Of a DNA stretch of 64,000 nucleotides, positions 31,511-39,638 are shown piece after piece; position 1 is the first letter of the stretch, and every line of letters starts with the position of its first letter. Location of the stretch: contig NZ_JBHTCG010000028.1 of NCBI RefSeq assembly GCF_042665155.1, positions 1-64,000 of the forward strand, given 5' to 3'. The stretch is from Sphaerisporangium rhizosphaerae (GTDB lineage Bacteria > Actinomycetota > Actinomycetes > Streptosporangiales > Streptosporangiaceae). The notes beneath the pieces were generated by a model. It worked only from the letters and a program-made list of their open reading frames with translations, had not been told where the DNA came from and did no database searches. The position numbers and the translations under genes were made by a program.

Positions 31511-31716
31511 GGGTCCTCCTCGGGCGGGCCGGTCGGGGTGGGGCTCATGGGTCCTCCTCGTCGGGTCACGGGTCCTTCTCGCCCGGCCGCGAATCCTCGT
31601 CGCCGGGTCGCGGGTCCTTGTCGCCGGGCCGCGGGTCGTTCGCGCCGGCTCGCGGGTCGTTCTCGCCGGGCGGCGGGTCGTTCTCGCCGGGTCCTGGGTC
31701 CTTGTCGCGGGGTCAC
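31507..31716 (-). CDS. Arg-rich heptapeptide-repeat frame between exporter genes
   Basis: A 69-codon frame (GTG 31716 to TGA 31507) fills the gap between ATPase and permease with GTGA overlaps at both ends. It reads as about seven heptads such as RRERPAA, RRERPAS, RRQGPAT and RRRGFAA, and then MSPTPTGPPEEDP. The coding potential is poor: the protein would be a basic, proline-rich low-complexity chain. The DNA is an array of 21-bp units resembling the ATPase/Arg-rich-frame junction. It may be a translated spacer that couples the two exporter genes rather than a functional protein. Confidence 0.4.
   Translation of the reverse strand: MTPRQGPRTRRERPAARRERPASRRERPAARRQGPATRRRGFAAGREGPVTRRGGPMSPTPTGPPEEDP
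31560..31716 (-). repeat. 21-bp tandem repeat, exporter junction
   Basis: About seven imperfect 21-bp units on the minus strand contain variants of GAGAAGGACCCGTGACCC, combining a ribosome-site-like purine run and a start-like codon. The unit GAGGAGGACCCRTGAGCC also occurs twice at the 3' end, once before ATG (about 31549) and once before the true permease GTG (31510). Confidence 0.75.
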
Positions 31717-32723
31717 TGGTCCTCCCGGTCGCGGGGCACGCTGGTCAGGGCGAGGAACGCCTCGTCGAGGCTGGGTGTGCGGGTCTCGAAGCCGGTGACG
31801 ACGATGTCCGCGCCGGCCAGGGCCCGCAGCGCGGCCGTCAGGTGGTCGTCCCTGGTGAGCGGCATGCGCAGCACGCCGTCCTCGCCGTCGCCCGCCGGGG
31901 CCAGGCCGGCGGCGCGCAGCGCGGACCGCGCCGTCTCGAGGTCGGCCGTGGCGGCCGTGCGGACGTGCAGCATCTGGCCGCCGATGCGCGAGCGCAGCTC
32001 CTTGGGGGTGCCGGCGGCGACCACCCGGCCGCGGTCGACGACCACCACGTCACCGGCGAGGGCCTCGGCCTCCTCCATGTGCTGGGTGGTCAGCAGCAGG
32101 GTCATGCCGTCGTCGGTCAGGCCGCGGATGAGGTCCCACAGCTCCTTGCGGCTGTGCGGGTCAAGGCCGGTCGAGGGCTCGTCGAGGTAGAGGATGCCCG
32201 GCCGGCCGATGAGGCTCGCGGCCAGGTCCAGGCGGCGGCGCTGCCCGCCGGAGTACCCGCCGGCCGCGCGGCCCGCCATCGCGCCGAGCCCGAACAGCTC
32301 CAGCAGTTCCTCGGCGCGGGCCCTTGCGGCGCGGGGGCGCAGCCCCAGCAGCCGGGCGACCACGTAGAGGTTCTCGCGTCCGGAGACGCCCTGGTCGACG
32401 GTGGCGTACTGGCCGACGACCGCGATGGCCCGCCGGACCAGGTGCGGCTCGCGCACCACGTCGTGGCCGCCGACGGACGCCGTGCCGGAGTCGGGGCGCT
32501 CCAGCGTGGACAGGATGCGGACGATGGTGGTCTTGCCCGCGCCGTTCGGCCCGAGCAGGCCGAGGACCGTCCCGGGACGCACCTCCAGGTCGACGCCCTG
32601 GAGCGCGTGGACCTTGCCGAACCGCTTGGTCAGCCCCTGGACGCGGATGCCGCCGCCGTTCACCGTGCCGTTCACCGCGTCGTTCACCGCGCCGTTCACG
32701 ATGCCGTTCACGGTGCCGTTCAC
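31713..32723 (-). CDS. ABC exporter ATP-binding protein (DrrA-like)
   Basis: 336 residues if started at the GTG that overlaps the stop of the A-T-TauD gene (GTGA at 32720-32723). Residues 1-22 are tetrapeptide repeats of the VNGT/VNGI/VNGA type. The ATPase then begins IRVQGLTKRFGKVHALQGVD. Walker A is GPNGAGKTT (about residues 60-68), the signature is YSGGQRRRLDLA, Walker B is GILYLDEPSTGLDPHSR, and the switch region is LLTTQHMEEAEALAGD. The DrrA-type C-terminal domain (about 235-336) follows. It energises the DrrB-like permease. Any of several GTGs in the repeat, 12 bases apart, could serve as start. Confidence 0.9.
   Translation of the reverse strand: MNGTVNGIVNGAVNDAVNGTVNGGGIRVQGLTKRFGKVHALQGVDLEVRPGTVLGLLGPNGAGKTTIVRILSTLERPDSGTASVGGHDVVREPHLVRRAIAVVGQYATVDQGVSGRENLYVVARLLGLRPRAARARAEELLELFGLGAMAGRAAGGYSGGQRRRLDLAASLIGRPGILYLDEPSTGLDPHSRKELWDLIRGLTDDGMTLLLTTQHMEEAEALAGDVVVVDRGRVVAAGTPKELRSRIGGQMLHVRTAATADLETARSALRAAGLAPAGDGEDGVLRMPLTRDDHLTAALRALAGADIVVTGFETRTPSLDEAFLALTSVPRDREDQ
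32658..32723 (-). repeat. 12-bp repeat of GTG-start units
   Basis: GTTCAC occurs at 32658, 32670, 32682, 32694, 32706 and 32718, an exact 12-base period. On the minus strand each unit reads GTGAACGGC plus one codon, giving six in-frame GTG codons and a VNGx peptide repeat at the N-terminus of the exporter ATPase. Confidence 0.92.
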
Positions 32724-35700
32724 CGGGGCGCCAGACGCACGGGGTCCCCCATGGCGACGACCACCTCGCGCGGCCCCTGGTAGGGCTCGCGGCTGTGCGC
32801 CATCCGGAGGTTGTCGACGATCATCAGATCCCCCTTCCGCCACGGTTCGCGCAGGGTGCACGTCTCGTAGACCTTGTTGATCAGATCCACCTCGGCGGCG
32901 CCGACCGGTTCGCCGTCGCCGTAGGAGGTGTTGAAGGGCAGGCGCTCGGGTCCGTACACCTCGAGGAGGTACTCGCGGACCTCCGGCGCCATGGTCCAGG
33001 CGTTGAGGAAGGCGATCTGGTTGAACCAGGACCGCCGTCCGGTGAGCGGGTGGGCCAGCACCGCGGCCCTGCGCTGGCGGGTGGACAGCGTGCCGTCCGG
33101 GCCCCACCGGTACTCGATGGCGTTCTCGGCGCAGTACCGCTCGACCTCGGCGCGGTCGCCGGTGCCGAAGGCCGCCTGCCAGGGCAGGCCGACGTCGTCG
33201 CCGTAGTGCCGCTGGAGCAGCCACCCCTCCCGCTCGAACCGCTCGGTCAGCGCGCCGCCCAGCCTGGCCAGCACCTCCTGGCCGTCGGCCAGCCCGGTGA
33301 CCCCACCCTTGGCGGGGGCGGTCAGGCAGCCGAAGAGCAGCAGCCGGGGCACGGTCAGGGAGTGGCTGAGCTCGTGGTGCATGCACATCGGCTGGTCGGG
33401 CGGCCACTCGGCGGAGGAGTACAGGCCGTGTCCGTGGTCGGCGCGCGGGGCGAACCCCTCCCGCTCGACGGCCGGCTCGGCGAGCAACTCCTTCGCGTAG
33501 CCGCGCATGCCGTCGAGGCCGGTGAGGTCCAGGCCGCGCAGCAGCACGGCGCCGTGCTCGGCGACCGTCGCGTACAGCTCGTCGCGGTGGTCGCGGACCC
33601 AGTCAGGGCCCGCGCCTTGGGGGACGCCGAGGATCGGCGGCCTGTCCGGGTGGTGCACGGGGGTCGGCATCCGCCGGTCGCCTCCATCGATGTGGGCCGC
33701 GAAGGCCGCGAGCACGGGGTGGTCGGCGAGTTCGCGCAGGGTCGTCGCCCTGCCGAGCCTGGCCAGGAACCTGATGGCCGACAGCGAGGTGCCGCCCAGC
33801 GCGAAGAAGTCGTCGCCGCGGCCGACGCGGCCGGCGGGCAGGGACAGGACCTGCTCCCACAGCGCGGCGACGCGCCGTTCGGCGGGGGTGCGCGGGGGCA
33901 GGTCGCCGGCCGGCCGGGGCGTCTCCCGGGCAAGGACGGCCAGGCTCTTCTTGTCGACCTTGCCGTTGCCGGTCAGGGGCAGCGCGTCCAGCCGGTGGAA
34001 GCGCTCGGGCACCATGTAGACCGGCAGGGCCGCGCCGAGCGAGGCCCGCAGGTCGTCCTCGGGGATGTCCGCGCCGGCCGAGTAGAAGGCCACCAGTTGC
34101 GGGCCGCCGCCGCTCTCGGCGACCAGGACGGCCCCGTCGCGCACGCCGGGCACGCGCAGCAGCCGTCCCTCCACCTCGCCCAGCTCGACGCGGTGGCCGC
34201 GGATCTTCACCTGGGCGTCCCTGCGGCCGAGGAAGGCCAGCTTGCCGTCCGGCCGCCACCGGCCGAAGTCGCCCGAGCGGTACAGCCGCAGGCCGGGCCG
34301 GTGCGGGTCGCCGGTGAAGGCGAGGCGCGTGCGCTCGGGGTCGCCGATGTACTCCCTGGCCACGCACCGCCCCGAGAAGACGATCTCACCGGGCGAGCCG
34401 AGCGGCACCGGCCACAGGTTCTCGTCCACGACGTAGACGCGGGCGCCGGGGATGGCCGCGCCGAGCGGCACCCCTTCGCCGTCGGGCGCGCGTTCCAGCA
34501 GTTCGTGGTTGGTGTCGTCGTGGGTCTCGGTGAGCCCGTAGGCGTTGAGCACCCCGACGCCGGGGAAGCGGGCGAACCAGCGGACCAGCAGCTCCTTCTT
34601 GACCGCCTCGCCGGTGACCGAGACGAAGCGCAGGTCGGGCAGGGCGCGCGGCTCGTCGTCGAGGTGGGCGAGCACGGCCTCCAGGTAGGAGGGGACGAGC
34701 TGGGCCACGGTGACGCGGCGCTCGGCGAGCGTGGCGGCGAAGCGCCGCACGTCCAGGATCACCTCCTGCTCGACGATGAGCGTGCGGGCGCCGGCCATGG
34801 GGGCGGCGAGCAGTTGCCACAGCGAGATGTCGAAGCATTGGGGCGCGGTCTGCGCGACCACGTCGCCCGGCGCGATGCGCAGGTCCTCGATCTTGGCGTA
34901 CAGGTGGTTGAGCATGCCCGCGTGCTCGCACACCGCGCCCTTGGGCAGGCCGGTGGAGCCCGAGGTGAAGTAGATGTAGGCGGCCTGGCCGGCGGCGACG
35001 GGAATGCCCGGGTCGTCCTCGCGGGTGACGCCGGCGACGGCGTCCGCGTAGGTGACCACCTCGCCCGCGCCCTCCACCGGGCCGTGGCCCAGCACGAAGC
35101 GGCACGCGCTGCGTTCCAGCATGGTGGCGACGCGGCCGGCGGGGAAGCCCGGGTCGACGGGCAGGTAGACCCCGCCCGCCTTCAGGATGGCGATGACGGC
35201 GGCCATCCAGTCCAGGTCGCGCTCGGCCGCCACGGCGACGACGTCCTCGGCGGCCAGCCCGCGGGCGAGCAGCCCCCAGGCGAGACGGTTGGCGCGGGCG
35301 TTCAGCTCGGCGTAGGTCAGCTCCACGCCGCCGCGGGCCGCGGCCACCTCGCCGGGGCGCTCGCGCGCCCGCTCCTCGAACAGCTCGTGGAAGCGCCGGT
35401 CGGGCAGCTCGCGGGGCGGGCCCGCCAGCACGTCGAGCTGGTGGCGCAGCTCCTGCTCCGCCAGCAGGCTCCGCTCCCCGTGGGGGGCGTCCAGGTCGCG
35501 GGCGGCGAGCTCCAGGGCCGTGCGGTAGTAGCCGGCGATCCTGCCCGCGTACTTCTCGTCCACCACGTCGGTGCGGTAGCGCAGCAGCAGCCGCCCGCGG
35601 GGCAGGTCCACCTCGGCCCGCAGCACGACCTCGCCGAGACCGGCGTCCGGGTCGCCCCCGCTAAGGTCCAGGACCGTCTTGAACCACATGGCCTCGGGGC

Positions 35701-36100
35701 CGAGCTCCGCGCGCAGGGCCGCCACCGGGTGGCCGGCGTGCCGCCGCAGCTCCTCCTCGGCGCGAGAGGCCGCGGCGGTCAGCTCGCGCCACGTGCCGTC
35801 GCCGACGGTGATCCGGCAGGGGAGCGCCTCGGCCGCCCCGGGGGCGCGGTAACCGGTGGCCACCGTCGTCTCGCCGGACAGCGCCGCGAGCACCTTGGCG
35901 TGCGCGGCGAGCAGCGTCGCCGGCGACGGAGCCGGTGGCGCGGGGGAGCCGGGCGTCTCGGGGGACAAAGCGGACGGGGGGAACAGGGGAAAACCGCGCG
36001 AGGCCTCGCCTGCGTATCCATGCGACCAGCGGGGCAGCCGTGTGCCGCCTCCCGCTGCGAGTGTTTCGCGCCAGTATTCTTGGTTTCCCCTGTCGGGCAC
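32720..36100 (-). CDS. NRPS A-T protein fused to a TauD-type hydroxylase
   Basis: 1126 residues from GTG 36100, which has GGAGG 8 bases upstream; ATG 36115 is an alternative. Residues 1-220 are a vestigial condensation-like region ending GRIAGYYRTALELAARD. The A domain (about 230-730) has FTSGSTGLPKG and NAYGLTETHDD. My hand-read pocket code is DIWQSTADDK, like codes reported for diaminobutyrate-type substrates. The carrier domain has FFALGGTSLSA, Ser near 768. The C-terminal part (about 850-1126) is an Fe(II)/2-oxoglutarate oxygenase of the TauD/AsnO type with MHHELSHS (HxE metal pair) and NLRMAHSREPYQGPR (distal His and Arg). It probably loads an amino acid and beta-hydroxylates it on the carrier. 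First gene of the leftward operon. Confidence 0.9.
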   Translation of the reverse strand: MPDRGNQEYWRETLAAGGGTRLPRWSHGYAGEASRGFPLFPPSALSPETPGSPAPPAPSPATLLAAHAKVLAALSGETTVATGYRAPGAAEALPCRITVGDGTWRELTAAASRAEEELRRHAGHPVAALRAELGPEAMWFKTVLDLSGGDPDAGLGEVVLRAEVDLPRGRLLLRYRTDVVDEKYAGRIAGYYRTALELAARDLDAPHGERSLLAEQELRHQLDVLAGPPRELPDRRFHELFEERARERPGEVAAARGGVELTYAELNARANRLAWGLLARGLAAEDVVAVAAERDLDWMAAVIAILKAGGVYLPVDPGFPAGRVATMLERSACRFVLGHGPVEGAGEVVTYADAVAGVTREDDPGIPVAAGQAAYIYFTSGSTGLPKGAVCEHAGMLNHLYAKIEDLRIAPGDVVAQTAPQCFDISLWQLLAAPMAGARTLIVEQEVILDVRRFAATLAERRVTVAQLVPSYLEAVLAHLDDEPRALPDLRFVSVTGEAVKKELLVRWFARFPGVGVLNAYGLTETHDDTNHELLERAPDGEGVPLGAAIPGARVYVVDENLWPVPLGSPGEIVFSGRCVAREYIGDPERTRLAFTGDPHRPGLRLYRSGDFGRWRPDGKLAFLGRRDAQVKIRGHRVELGEVEGRLLRVPGVRDGAVLVAESGGGPQLVAFYSAGADIPEDDLRASLGAALPVYMVPERFHRLDALPLTGNGKVDKKSLAVLARETPRPAGDLPPRTPAERRVAALWEQVLSLPAGRVGRGDDFFALGGTSLSAIRFLARLGRATTLRELADHPVLAAFAAHIDGGDRRMPTPVHHPDRPPILGVPQGAGPDWVRDHRDELYATVAEHGAVLLRGLDLTGLDGMRGYAKELLAEPAVEREGFAPRADHGHGLYSSAEWPPDQPMCMHHELSHSLTVPRLLLFGCLTAPAKGGVTGLADGQEVLARLGGALTERFEREGWLLQRHYGDDVGLPWQAAFGTGDRAEVERYCAENAIEYRWGPDGTLSTRQRRAAVLAHPLTGRRSWFNQIAFLNAWTMAPEVREYLLEVYGPERLPFNTSYGDGEPVGAAEVDLINKVYETCTLREPWRKGDLMIVDNLRMAHSREPYQGPREVVVAMGDPVRLAPR

Positions 36101-36115
36101 CGTGCCCACCTCCAT

Positions 36116-36223
36116 ATTTGTTCCTGTCCCGCAGACTATGGAGGCGTCATATCCGGCACATATCATCTGCTTTTCATAGACGGGTGAAAACGAGCCGATA
36201 AGTCGCCGCCCTAGCGTTCGGGC
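36116..36223. promoter_or_regulatory. Bidirectional promoter region of the two main operons
   Basis: 108 bases between the A-T-TauD gene (-) and the argininosuccinate-lyase-like gene (+). It is clearly AT-richer than its flanks (CATATCCGGCACATATCATC, then a CTTTTCATAG). TTTTCA (36171-36176) and TGAAAA (36185-36190) form an inverted repeat. Both long cluster operons appear to start here, so this is the most likely control point. Confidence 0.6.
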
Positions 36224-37717
36224 ATGGCTATGGTGACGGGCCGAATTGGCGGCGCTCCGGCGAACCTCCTGCACGAGGAGGTGCTGGAGCCGCAGTTCTC
36301 CTATGAGGTGCGGCATCTCCTGCCGCACTACCTCCACATTGAGAAGGTCCTGCTGCTCGAATACCGGCGGATGGGGATTCTGGCGCCCGAGGAGGCCGGG
36401 GGAATCGCGAGCGCCCTGCACGCGATCACCCCCGAGGACCTCACCGCCGACCCCGAGGAGAATCTGTCCGACATCTCCTTCGGCATCGAGCGCCTGGTGG
36501 CCGCGTGGTTCTCCGGGCGGTCCTGCGCGCCGGCGCCGCGCTGGCACGTCGACCGGAGCAGGAACGACGCGCAGGCCTGCGCGCAGCTCATGTTCGGCCG
36601 CGAGCGGACCCTGGGGATCGCCGAGGGCCTGGTCGCCTGCGTGGACGCCGCGCACCGGCTGGCCGCCCGGCACACCGAGGCGCCGATGCCGGGGTACACC
36701 CACCTCCAGGCGGCCCAGGTGATCACCCCGGGCTTCTATCTCAGCGCGCTGTCGGACCACCTGCTGCACACGCTGCGCCGCCTGCTCGCGACCTACGACC
36801 ACGCCGACCTGTCCCCCCTCGGGGCGGGCGCCATGGCCGGCCAGGAGCTGCCCTGGGACAGGGCGGCGATGGCCGGGCACCTGGGCTTCGCCGGGCCGCG
36901 GACGCACGCGCTCGCCGCCGTCGCCTCCCGGGCGTGGATGCTGGAGCTCGCGGCCGAGGCGGCGACCTTCGCCACCGGGCTGAACAGGTTCGTCAGCGAC
37001 CTGATGACCTGGGCCGGCAGCCACTACGGGCTGGTCGAGCTGCCCGACGAGCTGGCCGGGATCTCCTCGGCGATGCCGCAGAAGAAGAACTACCCGCTGC
37101 TGGAGCGCATCCGCGGCCGGACGGCGCACCTGCTGTCGTGGTTCGTCGACGTCGCCGCCGCCCAGCGCGGCACGCCGTACAGCAACACCGTCGAGGTGGG
37201 CAAGGAGGGCGGCGCGCAGCTCGACTCCGCGACGCGCACCTTCGCCTCCGTGCTCGGCCTGCTCACGCTGGTGCTGGACAACGCCGTCTTCCCCGCCGCG
37301 CGGGGACGCGAGCTGTGCGCCGGGGAGCACCTCGGCGGCTTCTCGCTGGCCAACCGGCTGACCCTGGACGCGGGCGTGCCGTGGCGGACGGCGCAGGTCA
37401 TCGCGGGCCGCTACATCGTCGCCATGATCGCCGAGGGCACGCCCGCCGACCCGGAGGCGCTGGAGCGCGTCTGCGCCGGCGCCGGCCACCCGGTGGCCGA
37501 CGCGGCCGGCCTGCTGGACGGCACGCTCGAACCGGGCGCCGGACTGCGGCGCAAGCGCTCGCTGGGCTCGGCGCACCCCGACGAGGTCCGCGCGATGCTG
37601 GCCGGCCAGGGCGAGGAACTGGCCGTCCTGGCGAGGGAGTGGTCGGCGCGCCGCCGGCGGGCCGAGGCGTCGGTGGCCGCCGTGGACGGGCTCCTCGGTC
37701 TCGAGTCCCGGTCGTGA
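36224..37717 (+). CDS. Argininosuccinate lyase-like enzyme (diaminobutyrate pathway)
   Basis: 497 residues of the fumarase/aspartase superfamily. HVDRSRNDAQAC (about residues 107-118), PGYTHLQAAQVITPGFYL (about 149-166) and the signature SSAMPQKKNY (about 280-289) are present. Classical ArgH cleaves argininosuccinate to arginine and fumarate. In friulimicin- and pacidamycin-type clusters a homologue is proposed to release fumarate from an aspartate adduct, leaving 2,3-diaminobutyrate. Kinase and beta-replacement genes follow directly here, matching that set. The stop overlaps the kinase start (GTGA). The pathway role is inferred from this neighbourhood; the family is certain. Confidence 0.88.
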   Translation: MAMVTGRIGGAPANLLHEEVLEPQFSYEVRHLLPHYLHIEKVLLLEYRRMGILAPEEAGGIASALHAITPEDLTADPEENLSDISFGIERLVAAWFSGRSCAPAPRWHVDRSRNDAQACAQLMFGRERTLGIAEGLVACVDAAHRLAARHTEAPMPGYTHLQAAQVITPGFYLSALSDHLLHTLRRLLATYDHADLSPLGAGAMAGQELPWDRAAMAGHLGFAGPRTHALAAVASRAWMLELAAEAATFATGLNRFVSDLMTWAGSHYGLVELPDELAGISSAMPQKKNYPLLERIRGRTAHLLSWFVDVAAAQRGTPYSNTVEVGKEGGAQLDSATRTFASVLGLLTLVLDNAVFPAARGRELCAGEHLGGFSLANRLTLDAGVPWRTAQVIAGRYIVAMIAEGTPADPEALERVCAGAGHPVADAAGLLDGTLEPGAGLRRKRSLGSAHPDEVRAMLAGQGEELAVLAREWSARRRRAEASVAAVDGLLGLESRS

Positions 37718-38607
37718 TCGGCACAGGGGTGGCCTACGGGACCTTCGGCGAGCTCATGCAAGGGCAGCTCGCCGGCGGCGGCCAGGACTTCCTGGTGACG
37801 CTGCCCATCCCGAGGTCCAGCCGGGCGACCTTCCGCCTGGACCCGAAGTCCGCGCAGGTCACCGTGGTGCCCGGGCACAAGAGCAAGTCGCTGCGGGTCG
37901 CGAGGGCCCTGCTGGAGGAGCACGGCGTGCGGACCGGCGGCGTGCTGACCGTGCAGAGCGACCTGCCGGAGGGCAAGGGGTTCAGCAGCTCCTCCGCCGA
38001 CCTGGTGGCGACCGCCCGCGCGGTCGGCGAGGCCATCGGGGCCGTGCCGCAGGCCGCCGAGATCGAGTCGCTGCTGCGGCCCATCGAGCCGACCGACGGC
38101 GTCATGTACGACGGCGCCGTCGCCTTCCTGCACCGCGAGGTGCGCCTGCTCACCCGGCTCGGCCACCTGCCTCCGCTGACGATCGTCAGCGTCGACGAGG
38201 GCGGCAGCGTCGACACCATCGCCTTCAACCGGCGGCCCAAGCCCTTCTCCGACGACGACAGGAAGGAGTACGCGCGGCTGCTGGACATGCTCGTGGTCGC
38301 CGTGGCCGCCGGCGACGTGGCCGACATCGGGCACGTCGCCACCCAGAGCGCGATCCTCAACCAGCGGCTCAACCCCAAGACCACGATGCGGTCGATGCGC
38401 CAGATCTGCGAGGAGGTCGGCGGCCTCGGCGTCGCGGTCGCGCACAGCGGCACCGCCATCGGCCTGCTGCTGGACATCGCCGACCCGCGTTACCGCGACC
38501 GGCTCGGCCGCGCCGAGAGGGCGTGCGCGCGGCTGGCGGGACACGCGCACGTCGACCATTCGCTCACCGCCGACGCAGAGGAGGTCCGGTGCTTCACAAC
38601 AACGTGA
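37714..38607 (+). CDS. GHMP kinase (threonine-kinase-like)
   Basis: 297 residues, GTG start at 37714. YGTFGELMQGQLAGGG (about residues 8-23) resembles PduX-type L-threonine kinases. LPEGKGFSSSSADLVATARA (about 84-103) is the GHMP ATP-binding loop, and HSGTAIGLLLD (about 246-256) the C-terminal GHMP motif. It probably phosphorylates the hydroxyl of threonine, making it a leaving group for the beta-replacement enzyme encoded next. This is the expected first step of 2,3-diaminobutyrate synthesis in the lyase/kinase/PLP set. It overlaps the next gene by 19 bases. Confidence 0.86.
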   Translation: MIGTGVAYGTFGELMQGQLAGGGQDFLVTLPIPRSSRATFRLDPKSAQVTVVPGHKSKSLRVARALLEEHGVRTGGVLTVQSDLPEGKGFSSSSADLVATARAVGEAIGAVPQAAEIESLLRPIEPTDGVMYDGAVAFLHREVRLLTRLGHLPPLTIVSVDEGGSVDTIAFNRRPKPFSDDDRKEYARLLDMLVVAVAAGDVADIGHVATQSAILNQRLNPKTTMRSMRQICEEVGGLGVAVAHSGTAIGLLLDIADPRYRDRLGRAERACARLAGHAHVDHSLTADAEEVRCFTTT

Positions 38608-39638
38608 TCGACGCGATCGGGCACACCCCGCTGGTATCGCTCGACCTGGGCGGCGCAGCGGTCTACGCCAAGCTGGAACTGCAGAACCTGTTCGCGATGA
38701 AGGACCGGGTCGCCCGGCAGGTCATCCTGTCCGCCCGCGAGTCGGGCGAGCTGGCCCCGGGCGCGGCCATCGTCGAGAGCTCCTCGGGGACCATGGCGCT
38801 CGGCGTCGCGCTGGTCGGCACCGCGCTCGGCCACCCGGTGCACATCGTCACCGACCCGCGGATCGACCCGATCACCCTGGCCAAGCTCCGCTTCCTGGGC
38901 TGCTCGGTGCACATCGTCGACAAGATGACCTCCCACGGCTGGCAGAGCGCCCGCCTGGAGCGGCTGGAACTGCTGCGCGCCGAGCTGCCCGGGTCGTTCT
39001 GGCCCCGGCAGTACAGCAACCCCGACAACCCGCGGGCCTACGCCACCCTCGCCGCCGAACTGCTGGCCGACCTCGGGCACATCGACGTGCTGGTCGGCGC
39101 GGTCGGCAGCGGCGGCTCGCTGTGCGGCACCTCGCGGGCCCTGCGCGAGACGCTGCCCGAGCTGTGGACGGTCGGCGTGGACTGCGTCGGCAGCGTCATC
39201 TTCGGCCAGCCCGACCTGCCGGGACGGCTGCAGAGCGGCCTGGGCAACAGCCTGGTCCCCGACAACGTGGACCACTCGCTGATCGACGAGGTGCACTGGC
39301 TCAACGACCGCGAGGCGTTCCAGGCGACCGCCGACCTGGCCGCCGAGCAGCAGATCTTCGGCGGCAACACCGCCGGCTCGGTGTACGGGGTGCTGCGCCA
39401 CCTGGCCCGCAGGGAGGGCCCCGGCACGCGGATCGTCGGCATCATGCCCGACCGCGGCGACCGCTACTGCGCCACCGTCTACGACGAGGGCCACTGGCTG
39501 GAGAAGGACCTGCACGGCATGCCCGTCGCCGACGCGCCCGTGGAGGTCGACGCCTCCCAGACCGTGACGACCTGGTCCAACTGCTTCCCCGGGCCGAGAC
39601 GCCGGGAGGTGCGATGCGAGGCCGCCTTGCCTGCGTAG
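38589..39638 (+). CDS. PLP-dependent beta-replacement enzyme (cysteine synthase-like)
   Basis: 349 residues from GTG 38589 with GAGGAGG 5 bases upstream. NNVIDAIGHTPLVSLDLGGAAVYAKLELQNLFAMKDRVAR (about residues 4-43) contains the Schiff-base lysine in the AMKDR segment. ESSSGTMALGVAL is the phosphate loop, GAVGSGGSLCGTS the glycine loop and GGNTAGSVYG the C-terminal site. Together with the GHMP kinase and lyase it fits a route in which phosphothreonine is attacked by aspartate and the lyase then frees 2,3-diaminobutyrate. It differs clearly from the SbnA-like paralogue at 25327, so two diamino-acid routes may coexist. Its end overlaps the ATP-grasp gene by 25 bases. Confidence 0.85.
   Translation: MLHNNVIDAIGHTPLVSLDLGGAAVYAKLELQNLFAMKDRVARQVILSARESGELAPGAAIVESSSGTMALGVALVGTALGHPVHIVTDPRIDPITLAKLRFLGCSVHIVDKMTSHGWQSARLERLELLRAELPGSFWPRQYSNPDNPRAYATLAAELLADLGHIDVLVGAVGSGGSLCGTSRALRETLPELWTVGVDCVGSVIFGQPDLPGRLQSGLGNSLVPDNVDHSLIDEVHWLNDREAFQATADLAAEQQIFGGNTAGSVYGVLRHLARREGPGTRIVGIMPDRGDRYCATVYDEGHWLEKDLHGMPVADAPVEVDASQTVTTWSNCFPGPRRREVRCEAALPA

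Noticed and set aside
32324..36187. Open frame of about 1290 codons on the + strand opposite the A-T-TauD gene
   Set aside because: Its translation is Arg/Gly/Pro/Val low complexity with no family resemblance. The minus strand holds the A-T-TauD domains and motifs, so this is a GC-rich antisense shadow.
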